Positions 44,501 through 45,008 of a DNA stretch of 45,008 nucleotides are shown one piece after another; position 1 is the first letter of the stretch; the number at the start of each line of letters is the position of its first letter. The position numbers and the translations under genes were made by a program. A model generated the notes under the pieces. The model had not been told where the DNA came from and searched no databases. It saw only the letters and a list, made by a program, of their open reading frames with translations. The DNA is from Lenisia limosa. Its lineage: Eukaryota > Breviatea. Location of the stretch: the NCBI GenBank assembly GCA_001655205.1, contig LPNZ01009396.1, forward strand, positions 1 to 45,008, written 5' to 3'.

Positions 44501-45008
44501 CATAGAGAAGCTGAATTGGAAGTTACGTTGTATATTATGAGCATATTTTATGTGTACCTCTTAAGGCAACATTGCGGATTAACGTGACGATATAGAAGAG
44601 GCTGCCTCGGTCCAATAGCTCATCATCCATCGCCTCCACAATGTCCACAATGTCCACTGCCTCCACGTCCTTAAGCCTCACTGTTGATGACCCTCTCCCG
44701 GCAAGCTCCGACCGACAACAGGTGAGTCTCTGCTGAGTCTTAAACCCCAATAGAAATTTATTTCATGTCATACCCAACTGAAGTATCAACACCCCTTATA
44801 TCATAATCAACACCCCTTATATCATAATCCTGCATAAATGGGGTTATCCAACAGTCATGAATCCATCAGGATAATTTGTGATATCAGTATTTTCCAAATC
44901 TCCCCATGACCTCTGTAGTACCTGGTGCGACTCAACTGCTTGATTGTCGCGCAGAACCAGCTGGAGGTGCTCATGGACGAGATGGAATCCTATCTTGAGT
45001 CTCGCCTT
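38580..45008 (+). CDS. C2-domain protein, possibly UNC13/MUN-related (3' end outside window)
   Basis: Start MAKQEEIYSLTRLVLDLVQS, then helical exons: KAKELGLTIPPAHFEIGVSL, NIQDDPKSVYSAIVS, CVDYIKDSLGAKMDYYLAKP and NNVFSGIDLRFLMAACLAEA. A C2 domain spans about 40331-41070: AHLIVDILEARALLPKGDNN (strand 1 and first loop), KQTVNISVWSEDPGRDKSQP, KDSFLGRVVLNFEDLRRLTD, then VWLPLEKRS and GDILIKVNL, so it should bind membranes or calcium. The rest is long and alpha-helical: TAVRSWLFARTYLPCCAVAV, LDLWNLLNSLEPMSLGNC, ALSIRLSRVFMQRYTKYKGH, CLCEALLNEV, VDTRFSSIFSEWVDKTSLPY, IAMIASQNMVEYADMIEAG and YLVRLNCLIVAQNQLEVLMD. C2 followed by such a helical region, with the closing NCLIVAQNQLEVLMDEME motif, recalls the MUN domain of UNC13/BAIAP3 exocytosis proteins, but this is only resemblance. 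Gap at 43400-43536. Confidence 0.6.
44785..44826. repeat. Perfect 21-bp tandem duplication
   Basis: Two identical adjacent copies of atcaacaccccttatatcat plus a, at 44785-44805 and 44806-44826, in an intron of the C2-domain gene. Confidence 0.9.

Noticed and set aside
1-45008. CRISPR arrays, operons, Shine-Dalgarno sites, rRNA and phage modules
   Set aside because: None seen. The DNA is intron-bearing nuclear sequence; the lysozyme is a spliced host gene, not part of a prophage.

Overview
This window is nuclear DNA of a eukaryote. Open reading frames are short and become proteins only after removal of many GT-AG introns, several of them only about 30-60 bp long. The gene set is plainly eukaryotic (TFIIF alpha, Beclin 1/Atg6, a peroxisomal dienoyl-CoA reductase with a PTS1, a C2-domain protein). 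Gene density is high, with 0.1-0.9 kb between most genes. I cannot assign a clade. A free-living, probably phagotrophic protist fits the secreted lysozyme, the secreted metallopeptidase, the autophagy gene and the compact genes, but that is inference. All gene ends are hand-spliced estimates. Thirteen runs of N interrupt the window: 4669-4727, 9556-9774, 15324-15391, 15520-15542, 21862-21981, 22679-22753, 23285-23351, 27773-27847, 32104-32144, 33294-33355, 33674-33881, 34184-34333 and 43400-43536. About half of them abut C or T homopolymers.

Layout: (1) 1-6874 minus, secreted zinc metallopeptidase with a long cysteine-rich CCP/sushi-like tail, 3' end outside the window. (2) 7595-10872 minus, APC-family permease of the ethanolamine/amino-acid permease type with a Glu/Lys-rich tail. 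(3) 11244-12752 plus, peroxisomal 2,4-dienoyl-CoA reductase ending in AKL. (4) 12902-16133 minus, TFIIF alpha (RAP74). (5) 16603-18899 plus, secreted LamG/concanavalin-like protein. (6) 19006-22070 minus, CorA/MRS2-type magnesium transporter with a GMN motif. (7) 22948-25843 minus, Beclin 1/ATG6 with a long insertion in its coiled coil. (8) 26114-27186 plus, secreted GH24 (T4-type) lysozyme with an intact E-x8-D-x5-T triad. (9) 27938-28060 minus, doubtful CxxC mini-ORF. (10) 28390-31333 minus, MFS transporter. (11) 31966-37613 plus, ankyrin-repeat protein with a Pro/Lys-rich and Arg/Ser-rich tail. (12) about 38069-38577 minus, doubtful small gene. (13) 38580-45008 plus, C2-domain protein possibly related to UNC13/MUN proteins, 3' end outside the window.

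The genes are mostly arranged as divergent pairs sharing 0.3-0.6 kb of upstream DNA and convergent pairs separated by 0.1-0.2 kb. They do not form one pathway. The most coherent theme is uptake and digestion: the lysozyme and Beclin genes are head to head 270 bp apart, and the metallopeptidase, LamG protein and several transporters are near. I found no clearly new multi-gene system. The points most worth following are the Beclin insertion, the eukaryotic intron-bearing GH24 lysozyme, the unusual zinc-site metallopeptidase, a duplicated 5' splice site, a Tc1-like MITE, and C-homopolymer tracts used at 3' splice sites.
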